Shown: in pieces, positions 1 to 9,393 of the stretch | Numbering within the stretch: position 1 is the stretch's first letter | How the letters are laid out: every line of letters starts with the position of its first letter | Assembly: GCF_037151175.1 (NCBI RefSeq) | Contig: NZ_JBBCOR010000009.1 | Coordinates: forward strand, 112,850-176,849 | Direction: 5' to 3' | Length of the DNA stretch: 64,000 bases | Source: Asaia sp003994335 | GTDB lineage: Bacteria; Pseudomonadota; Alphaproteobacteria; Acetobacterales; Acetobacteraceae | Notes under the pieces: generated by a model | Database searches by the model: none | Told to the model about the DNA's origin: nothing | What the model saw: only the letters and a program-made list of their open reading frames with translations | Program-made: the position numbers and the translations under genes

Positions 1-2
1 AT

Positions 3-389
3 AACGCCTCGCTCGGCTATGTGCATGCCATGGCGCATCAACTCGGCGGGTTCTATAACCTCCCCCATGGTGTGTGTAATGCCGTACTTTTGCCCCATGT
101 CTGCCGGTTCAATCTGATCGCAGCGGCGGACCGCTACGCCCGCGTCGCGCGACTGCTTGGGGTGCCCACAGAGCTCATGAGCCGCGACGAGGCAGCAGAA
201 GCCGCGATCGATGCCATCGTCCTCATGGCGCGCTCGGTCGGCATTCCTGCAGGGCTGACGCAGCTCGGGGTCAAGGCAGAGGACCACAAACTCATGGCGG
301 AAAATGCGCAGAAGGATGCCTGCATGCTGACCAACCCTCGCAAGGCGACCCTCGCCCAGGTCATTGGCGTTTTTGAAGCTGCGATGTAA
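3..389 (+). CDS. Iron-containing alcohol dehydrogenase, C-terminal part
   Basis: The gene enters from the left edge and only its last 128 codons are present. The frame is open from base 3. The segment with GYVHAMAHQLGG followed by LPHGVCNAVLLPHV is the conserved metal-binding C-terminal block of group III (Fe-dependent) alcohol dehydrogenases, where the His residues help hold the active-site metal. The family oxidises alcohols or reduces aldehydes with NAD(P). The substrate cannot be told from this piece. The gene ends just before a GC-rich hairpin. Family assignment is firm; start and subfamily lie outside the window. Confidence 0.85.
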   Translation, partial: NASLGYVHAMAHQLGGFYNLPHGVCNAVLLPHVCRFNLIAAADRYARVARLLGVPTELMSRDEAAEAAIDAIVLMARSVGIPAGLTQLGVKAEDHKLMAENAQKDACMLTNPRKATLAQVIGVFEAAM

Positions 390-395
390 CGAGAC

Positions 396-427
396 GGCGC
401 CCCCGATGACCTGATCACGGGGGCGCC
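396..427 (+). terminator. GC-rich hairpin after the alcohol dehydrogenase
   Basis: A perfect 10-bp inverted repeat (396-405 with 418-427) encloses a 12-base loop 7 bases after the stop codon. There is no T-run behind it, so it may need Rho or act mainly as an RNA end protector. Confidence 0.6.
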
Positions 428-956
428 ACTCTCAACGGTCGTGCGACATGAATCCGGCGTTTTTATAAAGAATAGTGGGGCCTTTCCGGAGCCGCGCCGA
501 GAGATAGCGTGGCGGAGCCCTTCTTGAGGAGGAAGCAGCCTGGCCTCTGATGCATGTGCTGGGGCCGCCTCCACGGCGGGCGTGGATCACCTCACCAGCG
601 ACCTACCGCTACTGAGCATTGCGCTCTACCAAACGCCGCGCCTCCATGCATCGCATCCGGTATAGAAAATCAGTTAGGCACGCCAACACCGGGTGCAGAA
701 ATGCGCCCTCCATGGCCTAGCGCCCCTTCACGTGACAAAGACGATATAGTGTGGGGCTCACAATGCCACCGAAGGCAGAGGGGGCTCAGACGCGTATCTT
801 GAGCTGAAACGTTGTTATCCCCGAGTAATCTCGAGGCGTGGAGGTCTGTATCTGGTGCAGCAGAGCGCCTGTTTGCGGACAAAGGCTTGGAAGGCACTTC
901 AGCCAGTAAGCGCGCCCTGTACTCGCAGATGATACGCCGCATCGCTCACGAGGCCA
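428..956. other. Gene-poor intergenic stretch
   Basis: About 530 bases lie between the alcohol dehydrogenase and the end of the kinase gene on the other strand. The short open frames here show no recognisable domain. The only recognisable trace is a TetR-like fragment near 812-940, described separately. This looks like decayed sequence. Confidence 0.5.
812..940 (+). pseudogene. Remnant of a TetR-type regulator N-terminus
   Basis: Translation from a TTG at 812 gives GAAERLFADKGLEGTSA and then SKRALY. The first part matches the opening helix of TetR-family regulators (AAxRLFxEKGxxxTS) and the second matches the end of the recognition helix (SKGxLYxHF). The roughly 10-12 residues that normally separate these blocks are missing. 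The frame then runs on antisense to the kinase gene. This is best read as an internally deleted fragment of a dead regulator. The match is short, so chance is possible. Confidence 0.3.
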
Positions 957-2495
957 TCACCCCCGTGCAGCCCGGTAATAGCCCGAAGCGACACGCTCAG
1001 TTTCTGCCGCAGCAACAGCGTGCCAATGGGCGCGCTTTTGCATTCGTGCATCCGCGCTCAGCTTGGGCAGATACAACTTGCCTTCGGGCAAGGTATCACG
1101 CGCCTCGCCGAGACTGCCCCAGAGAGTACCGTCGCTCCCCGCGAGAAACGCCGCGCCGCGCAATGTCGCACGCGCCGAGCTCGGGCGGTGACGTACCGGA
1201 ATGCCGCCCAGATCTGCCTGAAGCTGCAGTAAGGGCGCGCAGCTTGACAGTCCTCCTCCGACAATCAGTTCACGAACGGGCACCTCCGCTACCGAGGCGC
1301 TTGCATCGGCGCAGGAGACCGCCTCATGCGCGATACCCTCCAGAATTGCTCGAGCCATGTGGCGTCGGTCATGGGCCATGGACAGCCCGGAAACACTCCC
1401 TCTGGCTTCCGTACAGGGTTGTGGCACCCTGATGCCGGTCAGCGAGGGCATGAAGAGGAGCCCCTGCGAGTCCTCGATTGTCGAGGCCAGATCTCCCACC
1501 TCACGTGCGTTGCGGAACCAGCCCATCTGCTCGCAACTCCAGCTCAGGGCAGAGCCCGTCGTGGCCGCAAAGGTCTCAACGGCATAGGTCGAGCGATGGC
1601 GCTGACGCCAGGCGATGAGGCTGAATGTGCTCTCATGGCGCCCCGTGTTTTCCGGCAAACGCTCCCCTGTCACGAGATCGACAAATGACCCCGTGCCGTG
1701 AAGGCACATGGCTTGTCCGGCATCGAGACACCCCAGCCCGATCATTCCACCATGCTGATCTCCGCAGCACGCCTTGATAGGCACGCGTATCCCAAGCGTC
1801 CTTGCGCTCGTATGACCGAAATCGTCGCTCTCCTGCATGACGCGTGGAAGAAGTTCCGGGGGGAATCCCTGAGCGACGATCCATTTCATGAAATAGCTGT
1901 TCCGCCGCAAGTCGAACGCACCCCCTGCGGCTGCATTCGTGGCGGTGGTTGCCAGAATTCTCTCTTCCGAGAGATGCCAGAGCAGCCATGAGTCAACGGT
2001 TCCGAAAGCCAGGCTACCCTCCCGATACGCCTCGATCACGGCAGGGGTCTCGCGTATATGCTGCGCCGCCCAGTAATAGAGGGCATAGCCGGCTACCGGA
2101 CGCCCCACGGTCTCGAAAAGCTCCCGGTCCCAGAGATGCTCGAGCGTCGCCAGACGCTCGGCATAGCGCGTATCCTGCCAAACGAGAGAGGGAACGAGCG
2201 CCTCACCAGTCCTGGTACTCCAAAGCACCCCGGTGGCCCGTTGGTTCGCAAGAGCAAGACTGATGATCTCGATCCCGTTCTCCTGTGCCTCGGCGATTGT
2301 CCGGTGACAAACGGCCAGGGTCTTGCGCAGGACGAGATTTGCGTCCTGCTCGACAATGCCGTGGGAGGGGGTTTCGACGGAAAGCGGCTCGTAGAATAAC
2401 GCTGTCACAAGCCCATCTGCTCCAACGAGAGCCGAACGCGTTCCGGATGTCCCTTCATCAATCGCCAGGATTGCCCTTCTGGTCTTGTTCAGCAT
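957..2495 (-). CDS. FGGY-family carbohydrate kinase, glycerol-kinase-like
   Basis: A 512-residue protein from the ATG at 2495; a GTG at 2504 is the alternative start, and neither has a strong ribosome site. The N-terminus AILAIDEGTSGTRSALV is the phosphate-binding loop of the FGGY/ASKHA kinases. NQRATGVLW and LVWQDTR follow, then GDQHGGMIGLG and LHGTGSF in the middle and GGGLSS near residue 415, all in the order of glycerol kinase. Family members phosphorylate glycerol or other polyols or sugars with ATP. Glycerol kinase usually begins DQGTTSSR, and the DEGTSGTR here suggests a divergent or different polyol substrate. No transporter or glpD is adjacent, and it appears monocistronic. Confidence 0.8.
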   Translation of the reverse strand: MLNKTRRAILAIDEGTSGTRSALVGADGLVTALFYEPLSVETPSHGIVEQDANLVLRKTLAVCHRTIAEAQENGIEIISLALANQRATGVLWSTRTGEALVPSLVWQDTRYAERLATLEHLWDRELFETVGRPVAGYALYYWAAQHIRETPAVIEAYREGSLAFGTVDSWLLWHLSEERILATTATNAAAGGAFDLRRNSYFMKWIVAQGFPPELLPRVMQESDDFGHTSARTLGIRVPIKACCGDQHGGMIGLGCLDAGQAMCLHGTGSFVDLVTGERLPENTGRHESTFSLIAWRQRHRSTYAVETFAATTGSALSWSCEQMGWFRNAREVGDLASTIEDSQGLLFMPSLTGIRVPQPCTEARGSVSGLSMAHDRRHMARAILEGIAHEAVSCADASASVAEVPVRELIVGGGLSSCAPLLQLQADLGGIPVRHRPSSARATLRGAAFLAGSDGTLWGSLGEARDTLPEGKLYLPKLSADARMQKRAHWHAVAAAETERVASGYYRAARG

Positions 2496-2783
2496 CTTCC
2501 ACACCCAGACGTGGTAGTCGACGAAATTTGACGGGCATATAACGGAAGCATTGTCAGTACACTCCTAGCATGTGGGCAATCTTCCTTTGGTAGACGCACG
2601 CAGAATCTCAAGTCGTTTCTGCGCGGACCATACATCATGATATTTTCATTATTCTATACTCATCGGGTTACATTGCCGTGATTGGCATCACATCTCTGGA
2701 TGCAGAAAAGTCCTCGTCTGGTCGATCTCCATGGAACCGAAACTATTGCCCCGGGTTTCGCCCTTGCCTTTCAAGGATGGACA

Positions 2784-4148
2784 ATGCCTTACACGCCGCT
2801 CTCTGCGCCCGAAGCACTCGCCCTTGCCGCACAATTGCGCGAAACGAACGCGTCGGCTCTCGCGCTGCGAGAGGCCCTGCAACGGCGTCAGAAGCCATGG
2901 GGCGCAGTACCCATAAAAGCGCGCCTCAAGGTTCTTCGTAGATTTCGTCGGCACCTCTGGAAAGTCATTCCCGAACTGCTCCGCCTCATCCCCGATCATG
3001 CCCCGGCGGATGTGATGACGGCGGAGATCCTCCCTCTCATCGCAGCCATCCGTTTTCTCGAGAGAGAGGCAGTGGGGCTGCTCAAGGAAAGAAGCCTTTC
3101 TCCCTTCGGCAGGCCGTTCTGGCTGAGCGGTCTGGACACGCGCGTCAGGCGGCGTCCCCTGGGCGCCGTTCTGATTATCGCTCCGGGTAATTACCCCCTG
3201 ATGCTCCCTGGCATCCAGGTGGTTCAGGCTTTGGCTGCGGGTAATGCGGTGGCATTGAAGCCCGCTCCCGGGCGCACGGCGCTCCTGGCACGATTTGTGC
3301 TCCTCCTCGAGGAGGCCGGGCTTCCTCATGGCGTGCTCAAACTCATCCCCGAAGAGGACGGCCCATCCGCCAGTGCAGCGGGCTATGATCTGATTATCCT
3401 TACCGGTTCAGAAGCCACCGGTCGCGAAGTCGCGCGCGCTGCGGCAGAGACAGCCACGCCAACGATCATGGAGCTTTCCGGTGCCGATCCGGTTTTTGTC
3501 CTGCCATGCGCCGATCTGGCGCTGGTCGCGCGGGCATTGCATTTCGGTCTCACGCTCAAACAGGGGGCCACCTGCATTGCTCCCAGGCGCGTCTTTATCG
3601 ACGCGACCCATAAACCGGTATTGTTAGCCCTGCTGCGCCACTTGCTTGACACGGCACCGATCCGCTCCTCGTCGAGCGGGGCACTCGACGCGCTGGTTGG
3701 TCGCGCGCTGGAGATGGGCGTGCCAGTCTTGCATGAAGGAGGGGCTACGATCCTGTCCCTGACATCGGAGCAGGCGTCCCTGGCCGATCAGGACGTCTTC
3801 GCCCCTTGGTTGGCACTCATCACCGTGCGGGACATGGCCGAGGCGCTCACCCTCGAGCGGGGGGCGCGCCATGTGCTCGGTGCCAGCATATTCGGCAGTC
3901 ACCGAGACGCCTGGCGGTTTGCTCGGCAGATCGGGGCTGGCACCATCACAGTCAATGACCTGATCGTGCCGAGCGCCGATCCACGATTGAGCTTTGGTGG
4001 CAGCAAATGCAGCGGACATGGTGTAACCCGCGGGCGAGAGGGTCTGCTTGCCATGACCCGCCCTGTATCCGTTTCCACTCGGCGGTGGAACGCGCTCCAT
4101 CTTACAGCGCGCATCCGTGTTCTCCATGCGCGTTTTAACTCGCGTTAA
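2784..4148 (+). CDS. Aldehyde dehydrogenase of the C30 carotenoid cluster
   Basis: A 454-residue NAD(P)-dependent aldehyde dehydrogenase. The start at 2784 is chosen because AAGGA at 2773-2777 sits six bases upstream; an open frame continues upstream to 2682 without such a site. The general base Glu lies in IMELSG (residue 230) and the catalytic Cys in GATCIAP (residue 264). GNYPLMLPG and NAVALKPAP form the cofactor fold. It is shorter than the usual 480-500 residue enzymes, like the coniferyl-aldehyde/AldH branch. As first gene before crtN and crtP, it most likely oxidises 4,4'-diaponeurosporenal or diapolycopenal to the carboxylic acid, the AldH step of staphyloxanthin synthesis. The role rests on context; the family is certain. 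Confidence 0.85.
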   Translation: MPYTPLSAPEALALAAQLRETNASALALREALQRRQKPWGAVPIKARLKVLRRFRRHLWKVIPELLRLIPDHAPADVMTAEILPLIAAIRFLEREAVGLLKERSLSPFGRPFWLSGLDTRVRRRPLGAVLIIAPGNYPLMLPGIQVVQALAAGNAVALKPAPGRTALLARFVLLLEEAGLPHGVLKLIPEEDGPSASAAGYDLIILTGSEATGREVARAAAETATPTIMELSGADPVFVLPCADLALVARALHFGLTLKQGATCIAPRRVFIDATHKPVLLALLRHLLDTAPIRSSSSGALDALVGRALEMGVPVLHEGGATILSLTSEQASLADQDVFAPWLALITVRDMAEALTLERGARHVLGASIFGSHRDAWRFARQIGAGTITVNDLIVPSADPRLSFGGSKCSGHGVTRGREGLLAMTRPVSVSTRRWNALHLTARIRVLHARFNSR

Positions 4149-4313
4149 CGTGAAACCAGATGGATCACGGTCCGTTAACGGCAGGAAACAGGATACGTGA
4201 TCGTCCCATCAATATTCTGATGTCGGAATGATTTGGAAACGATCGAGCGTCCGGTTGCCTCAACCTCAGGCCAATATTCCGGGCCGTCTGTGCGTCGCAA
4301 GGATCAATGCCAA

Positions 4314-5915
4314 ATGGCTCCTCTATCCGGTACGGCGTCTCTGCTCACCGACCCTACTCTCGCTTCGAAGCAGATCGCCGTGGTAGGCGCAGGTCCGGGC
4401 GGGCTGGCTTCTGCGATGCTTCTCGCCCATGCCGGCGCGCATGTCACGGTCTACGAGAAAGGCAACCGCATCGGAGGGCGATCTTCCTGCATCGAGATGG
4501 ACGGGTTCAGGTTCGACACAGGCCCAACCTTTTTCCTGTATCCTGAGATTATTCGTCAGATCTTCACACGTTGCGGGTTTGATCTGGACAAGATGGTACA
4601 GCTCAAACGCCTCGATCACCTCTACGATCTGGTTTTTGAGGGCGGTCCGTCACTTTCCCTGACTACGGTCCCAGCCCAGCTGGAAGCGGAGATCGCGAAG
4701 ATCTCTCCCGATGACGCGCGGCATGTTCGACGGTTCCTGCAACACAACAAAGGAAAGTTCGAACGCTTCATTGCCCCGTTGCAACGCCCGTTCAATTCAT
4801 GGCGCGACCTGTTGCGCCCGGACATGATGCGCGCCTTGCCGGTTCTCTCTCCTCTCTCCTCGATCGACAAAGACCTTTCCCGCTATTTCAAGGACCCGAG
4901 AACACGCCTCGCCTTCTCTTTCCAGAGCAAGTATCTGGGCATGTCGCCTTATCGCTGCCCTTCCCTTTTCACGATCCTGAGCTTCATGGAGCATGAATTC
5001 GGTATCTTCCATCCTGTTGGAGGAACCGAGGCCGTGATGGAGGCCATGGCCACCGCTGCGCGCGCCATGGGGGTTACCATTCGTCTCAGCGCTGGCGTAG
5101 ATGAGATCGTGACGCGTGACGGTAGGGCTGTAGCGGTGGAAACGGCGAGCGGCAGCCACCCCGTGGATGCGGTGGTGGTCAATGGGGACTTCGCACGGAC
5201 CATCCAGAAGCTCCTTCCCAACGAGAAACGGCGGAAATGGAGCAACGCGACGCTCGCCAGTAAAAAATACTCCTGCTCGACTTTCATGATGTATCTCGGC
5301 CTGCGCGGTACGATGCCCGAGCACGCCCACCACACGATTTTCCTGTCCAGCGACTACGAAAACAATTTCGCTGAGATTGAGGAAGGCAAGCAACTCTCGG
5401 AGCGCGCCTCTCTCTACGTGCAGAATGCGTGCGTGACCGATAGCGGCCAGGCCCCGGAGGGGTGTACCGCCCTTTACGTGCTCATGCCTGTCGGGAACCT
5501 GCGCGAGGGCGGCTTTGATTGGGATGAGGCGGCGACGAAGCAGGCGCGGCAGATTGTGTTCAATCGTCTGCGTGATGCGGGCTTCGGTGAGATCAAGGAC
5601 CGTATCATGGTCGAGAAAGTCATCACCCCGCATGACTGGCAGGAAAACCATGACGTTCATCGCGGCGCTGTGTTCAATCTCGCTCATTCGCTCGGGCAGA
5701 TGCTGCATCGGCGCCCGCATAACCGGTTCGAGGATGTCGAGGGCGTGTATCTCGCGGGCGGCGGAACGCATCCCGGAAGCGGACTGCCCGTCATCTTCGA
5801 GGGCGCGCGTATCAGTGCTGATCTCATGATCAAGGACCTCGCACGCGCGCCTTCCCCCGTTACGGATCTTCCGACGCCGGGACTGCAGCTCATGCCTGAA
5901 TGCTCACGCCTCTGA
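4314..5915 (+). CDS. crtN: CrtN-type diapophytoene/squalene desaturase
   Basis: A 533-residue FAD-dependent desaturase. The start at 4314 follows AAGGA at 4299-4303; a TTG at 4233 would add 27 unusual residues. VVGAGPGGLASA (near residues 22-33) is the dinucleotide-binding motif, RFDTGPTFF the next family signature, and GVYLAGGGTHPGSGLP the C-terminal FAD block. FSFQSKYLGMSPYRCPSLF, YSCSTFMMYLGL and ALYVLMPVGNL track S. aureus CrtN closely from memory. The expected reaction is desaturation of a C30 backbone to diaponeurosporene/diapolycopene. It follows the aldehyde dehydrogenase after 165 bases and precedes crtP by 23. No crtM is present, so dehydrosqualene or squalene must come from elsewhere, for example HpnCDE. 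Confidence 0.85.
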   Translation: MAPLSGTASLLTDPTLASKQIAVVGAGPGGLASAMLLAHAGAHVTVYEKGNRIGGRSSCIEMDGFRFDTGPTFFLYPEIIRQIFTRCGFDLDKMVQLKRLDHLYDLVFEGGPSLSLTTVPAQLEAEIAKISPDDARHVRRFLQHNKGKFERFIAPLQRPFNSWRDLLRPDMMRALPVLSPLSSIDKDLSRYFKDPRTRLAFSFQSKYLGMSPYRCPSLFTILSFMEHEFGIFHPVGGTEAVMEAMATAARAMGVTIRLSAGVDEIVTRDGRAVAVETASGSHPVDAVVVNGDFARTIQKLLPNEKRRKWSNATLASKKYSCSTFMMYLGLRGTMPEHAHHTIFLSSDYENNFAEIEEGKQLSERASLYVQNACVTDSGQAPEGCTALYVLMPVGNLREGGFDWDEAATKQARQIVFNRLRDAGFGEIKDRIMVEKVITPHDWQENHDVHRGAVFNLAHSLGQMLHRRPHNRFEDVEGVYLAGGGTHPGSGLPVIFEGARISADLMIKDLARAPSPVTDLPTPGLQLMPECSRL

Positions 5916-5938
5916 CCGGCGATCCTGGGACAAGAACG

Positions 5939-7534
5939 ATGAAACCGAAGAATGAAAACGCACCGATTGTCATTATCGGCGCGGGCCTGGGTGGGCTTGC
6001 GGCAGCCTGCACGCTCAGTGCTCGTGGCCACCGCGTGGTCGTGTGTGAAGCCAATGAATGGACTGGCGGCAAGGCTGCGGAATGGGCTCAAGAGGGGTTC
6101 CGTTTCGATATGGGGCCGACCATTCTGACATTGCCCTCCGTCCTGCGCCGGATCATGGGCGAAAGCGGCTCGAGACTTGAAGATCGGCTCGACTTGCGGC
6201 GTCTGGACCCACAATGGCGCTGCTTTTTCGATGACGGTCGCGCGCTCGATCTCGTTGAGGACGTGGCAACCATGGCCGCCGAGCTGGAGCGTCGCGCGCC
6301 TGGCGACGGTAGGGGCTATGAAGACCTCATGGCCATGAGCGAGAAACTGCACGAGGTTTCGCGCCGGTTCGTGTTCTGGAAATCGGTGGGCGGTCTGCGT
6401 GATACGCTGGATATCGGTGCGGCCCTCTCGCCCGAAACCATGCGTGACGTGCTGGCTTTGCGAATGCATTCCACCTTGGGAAGGGAGATACGCAAACGTA
6501 TTCGCAATCCCCAGGCCGTGCAGGTTTTCGACCATTTTACGCAGTATGTCGGTTCAAACCCCCTCGAGGCCCCGGCGGTTCTGACCGGCATCGCCCATAT
6601 GCAGGTCGATGAAGGAATCTGGTACCCGATCGGGGGCACACGCGCTGTGCCGGTCGCGTTACGGAAGCTGGCGGAGGAGAAGGGGGTCGTATTCCGCACG
6701 GGCGCGCGGGTCACGCGCATCCTGCATGACGCCAAATCGGTCCATGGTGTGCAGTTGGCCTCGGGCGAAACCCTTGAGGCCTCGGCCATTGTGTCCAATA
6801 TGGATAGCGTGCGGACCATGCGCGAACTGATTGATCGCGCTGTCGCGCCTCGCGCTTTCCGCAGATTTCGCCGACAATGGAAATCCCGCAAGCCCGCCTG
6901 CTCCGGCGTCGTGCTCTATCTCGGGCTTGATCGGGGCTATGAGCATCTCGCGCACCACAACTTTGTCTTTTCCCGCAATGCGGAGGAGGAATTTGACGCC
7001 ATCTATCATCAGGGGCGTCCCGCACCCGACCCGACCTGCTACCTCGCCGCCCCCGCGCGCACGGAGCCAGAGACCGCTCCGGCGGGTGGGGAGGCACTCT
7101 ACGTGCTCGTCCACACACCCTATATCCGACCGGGACAAAACTGGGCTGAAATGTTCCCCGGCTACCGTCAGACGATACTGAACAAGCTGAAGACCGCCGG
7201 GAAGATGCCCGACATCGAATCCCGTATTGTCGCAGAGCACCATCTCACGCCGCTGGACATCCATACGCGGTACGCGCCTCAGGCTGGCGCGATCTACGGT
7301 CTAGCAAGTCACGGTAAGCTTGCCGGAGGCTTCAAACCCGCCAATCGTTCGGGTGATCTCGCGGGGCTGTATATGGCGGGCGGCAGTGCCCATCCGGGTC
7401 CTGGCATGCCCATGGCGCTCATGTCCGGCTGGATAGCGGGTGATTGTCTGGATCAGGATGTCCGTGCAGCGGTGGCGGCCACGGCTCACGGCATCCCGAG
7501 GGTTCAGGCTGCAACTGCCGCCCATGTCCTCTGA
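5939..7534 (+). CDS. crtP: CrtP-type diaponeurosporene oxidase
   Basis: A 531-residue FAD-dependent carotenoid oxidase of the CrtI/CrtN superfamily. IVIIGAGLGGLAAA begins at about residue 8. DPQWRCFFDDG, QYVGSNPLEAPAVL, EGIWYPIGG, LAHHNFVFS and the final AGGSAHPGPGMPM agree block by block with S. aureus CrtP rather than CrtN. CrtP oxidises the terminal methyl of diaponeurosporene to an aldehyde, which fits the aldehyde dehydrogenase gene upstream. An ATG at 5900, overlapping crtN, is an alternative start. The next gene starts inside this one (7524), so translation is coupled. Confidence 0.82.
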   Translation: MKPKNENAPIVIIGAGLGGLAAACTLSARGHRVVVCEANEWTGGKAAEWAQEGFRFDMGPTILTLPSVLRRIMGESGSRLEDRLDLRRLDPQWRCFFDDGRALDLVEDVATMAAELERRAPGDGRGYEDLMAMSEKLHEVSRRFVFWKSVGGLRDTLDIGAALSPETMRDVLALRMHSTLGREIRKRIRNPQAVQVFDHFTQYVGSNPLEAPAVLTGIAHMQVDEGIWYPIGGTRAVPVALRKLAEEKGVVFRTGARVTRILHDAKSVHGVQLASGETLEASAIVSNMDSVRTMRELIDRAVAPRAFRRFRRQWKSRKPACSGVVLYLGLDRGYEHLAHHNFVFSRNAEEEFDAIYHQGRPAPDPTCYLAAPARTEPETAPAGGEALYVLVHTPYIRPGQNWAEMFPGYRQTILNKLKTAGKMPDIESRIVAEHHLTPLDIHTRYAPQAGAIYGLASHGKLAGGFKPANRSGDLAGLYMAGGSAHPGPGMPMALMSGWIAGDCLDQDVRAAVAATAHGIPRVQAATAAHVL

Positions 7535-8297
7535 TCTATCCCGCGCCTTCGGCAGATCACCGTTTCTGGCGCATTGGATCACCAAGGCTCTGCGCCGACG
7601 TGTCACCCGGAATTTTGCCTCTTTGCGCTATGCCGGGGAACCACCCGCACTCAAACCGGGACAAGGCATAATCCTTTACAGCAACCACCCTTCCTGGTGG
7701 GACCCTGCGGTCTTTGCCGTCTTGCAGGACCGATTTTTCGCTGACCGACCCGGATTCGGCCCTATCGACGCTCAGGCTCTGGCCCGTTACCCGCTTCTCC
7801 GCCGAGCCGGGTTTCTTTCCCTTGATCAGAACTCTGTCTCATCGATACGGCGCTTTCTCCGTGATGCATCGGATATTCTGCGCCTAGGGGGGGTCTTCTG
7901 GATCACCGCACAAGGCGCGTTCACTGATGCCCGCATGCGGCCGCTTCAATTGCGCCCCGGCCTTGCCCATCTGGCGGCTCGTATGCCCGGCACGCCCATC
8001 GTGCCCTTAGCCCTCGATTACAGCTTCGGTACCGAAAGCCGACCGGACATCGCGGTTATGTTCGGTTCGCCCTTGACCTGTAGTGGGGAGCGCGCTGCGA
8101 CCATGACCCCCCGGCTGGAGGCGGCGCTCGAGGAGCTCTGCGATCGCCTCGCTGAAAAGGTAAGCCTCCAGGATCACGCCAGCTTCACGCCTTTCCTGGG
8201 CGGGCGGGAGGGAATGGGCGGTGTCTATGCCTTTCTGCAGCGCATCACCGCTGGCTTGAGCGGACGGAAGTTCGAGAAGCGCCATGTCGCACGATGA
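7524..8297 (+). CDS. PlsC-type acyltransferase in the carotenoid operon
   Basis: A 257-residue lysophospholipid-acyltransferase-fold protein. NHPSWWDP (near residue 58) contains the catalytic HxxxxD motif, and PGTPIVPLAL is the later substrate-site block. The start overlaps crtP by 11 bases and the end overlaps the glycosyltransferase by 14, so this is a translationally coupled member of the pigment operon. By position it replaces CrtO, which adds a fatty acyl chain to the glucosyl carotenoid ester in staphylococci. That role is inference: the fold is of the phosphatidate-synthesis type, and phospholipid remodelling cannot be excluded. Confidence 0.75.
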   Translation: MSSDLSRAFGRSPFLAHWITKALRRRVTRNFASLRYAGEPPALKPGQGIILYSNHPSWWDPAVFAVLQDRFFADRPGFGPIDAQALARYPLLRRAGFLSLDQNSVSSIRRFLRDASDILRLGGVFWITAQGAFTDARMRPLQLRPGLAHLAARMPGTPIVPLALDYSFGTESRPDIAVMFGSPLTCSGERAATMTPRLEAALEELCDRLAEKVSLQDHASFTPFLGGREGMGGVYAFLQRITAGLSGRKFEKRHVAR

Positions 8298-9393
8298 TCT
8301 GGGCCGAAAGAAGGAGCGCGAGTACCTCCTCTGTGGATTGGCCTTCCTTCCCCTGCTGTTGTGCCTGACCAATCTGAGGGTGTTGGCGCGTGCACCTGCC
8401 GCCGCCATCAAATCACAGGATGGGGTGTCGGTCCTTATACCGGCGCGGAATGAAGCGACCCAGATCATTCCAGCCCTCGAAAGCGTCCTGGCCAATGGCA
8501 CACTTGTCAAAGAGATCCTTGTTCTCGACGACAACTCGGATGATGACACTGCAGACCGCGCGCTCAGTCTCGGTGATAACAGAATTCGGATCTTGCGCGG
8601 AACACAGCTTCTTGAAGGGTGGTGTGGCAAGAATCACGCCTGCGCGCAGCTTGCGCGCGCTGCAACCCAACCCTGGCTGCTCTTCATCGATGCCGACGTG
8701 CGTCTGACGACCGACGCCGTGAATCGCCTGGTCGCGCTGGGAGACAGTCCGAATGCCCCCGCCCTCCTCAGCGGCGTCCCCCGTCAGATCACCGCCACCT
8801 GGCTCGAGTGGCTCCTTCTACCACTGATCAATGTTCTTCTCTTTGGTTATCTTCCTTTGGCTCTGGATAACGGGCGCTCAGCGGGGCTCGCCGCTGCCTG
8901 CGGGCAGCTCGTAATGGTGCGTGCGCAGGCCTATCGTGAATCAGGGGGACATGGAGCGATAAGGGGCCGCCTGCATGACGGCCTTGCCCTTGCCCGCCAT
9001 CTGAGACGCCACGGATACCGCACCCGTCTCATCGATGCGACCGACCTTGCACAGTGCCGCATGTATCGCAGCGGGTCGGAAGTCTATGCCGGTCTGATGA
9101 AAAACGCCGTCGAGGGCATGGCGGGACCGGTGGCACTCCCTATCTGGACCGTACTGCTCGCTGGCGCTCATATCCTTCCCTTCCTGTGTCGCGGTACCGC
9201 CCTGGTCTGGATGGCACGCATGGCCAGCCTTGCATTTCGGCTGATTGTTGCCCTGCGCTGCCACCAGGGCTTGCGAACCGCCCTCCTGAGCCCCATCGGC
9301 GTCTTTCTGCTTCTCTGGATCCAGTTTCACGCTCGTCTACGCCATTTGCTCGGGCGCCCCGTCTCCTGGAAAGGTCGTATCTATGATACCTGA
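8284..9393 (+). CDS. crtQ: CrtQ-like family 2 glycosyltransferase
   Basis: A 369-residue membrane-anchored GT2 enzyme. A hydrophobic segment at residues 13-33 precedes SVLIPARNEA, the nucleotide-sugar site; LVLDDNSDDDT and LFIDADVRL hold the metal-binding aspartates. Hydrophobic helices follow near residues 175-200 and 285-350. The architecture and setting match CrtQ, which glycosylates the carboxyl group of 4,4'-diaponeurosporenoate. The gene overlaps both neighbours, placing it firmly in the pigment operon. The sugar donor is unknown. Confidence 0.8.
   Translation: MSHDDLGRKKEREYLLCGLAFLPLLLCLTNLRVLARAPAAAIKSQDGVSVLIPARNEATQIIPALESVLANGTLVKEILVLDDNSDDDTADRALSLGDNRIRILRGTQLLEGWCGKNHACAQLARAATQPWLLFIDADVRLTTDAVNRLVALGDSPNAPALLSGVPRQITATWLEWLLLPLINVLLFGYLPLALDNGRSAGLAAACGQLVMVRAQAYRESGGHGAIRGRLHDGLALARHLRRHGYRTRLIDATDLAQCRMYRSGSEVYAGLMKNAVEGMAGPVALPIWTVLLAGAHILPFLCRGTALVWMARMASLAFRLIVALRCHQGLRTALLSPIGVFLLLWIQFHARLRHLLGRPVSWKGRIYDT

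Noticed and set aside
812..1432. Long plus-strand frame of 206 codons as an intact gene
   Set aside because: From about 960 on it is antisense to the FGGY kinase and loses all protein-like character; only the first 40 codons look like a regulator remnant.
4797..5771. Open frame of 324 codons on the minus strand
   Set aside because: It lies entirely antisense to crtN, has no domain, and its amino acid mix is that of a shadow frame in high-GC DNA.
5684..6535. Open frame of 283 codons on the minus strand
   Set aside because: Antisense to crtN and crtP with no motif; a GC-driven shadow.
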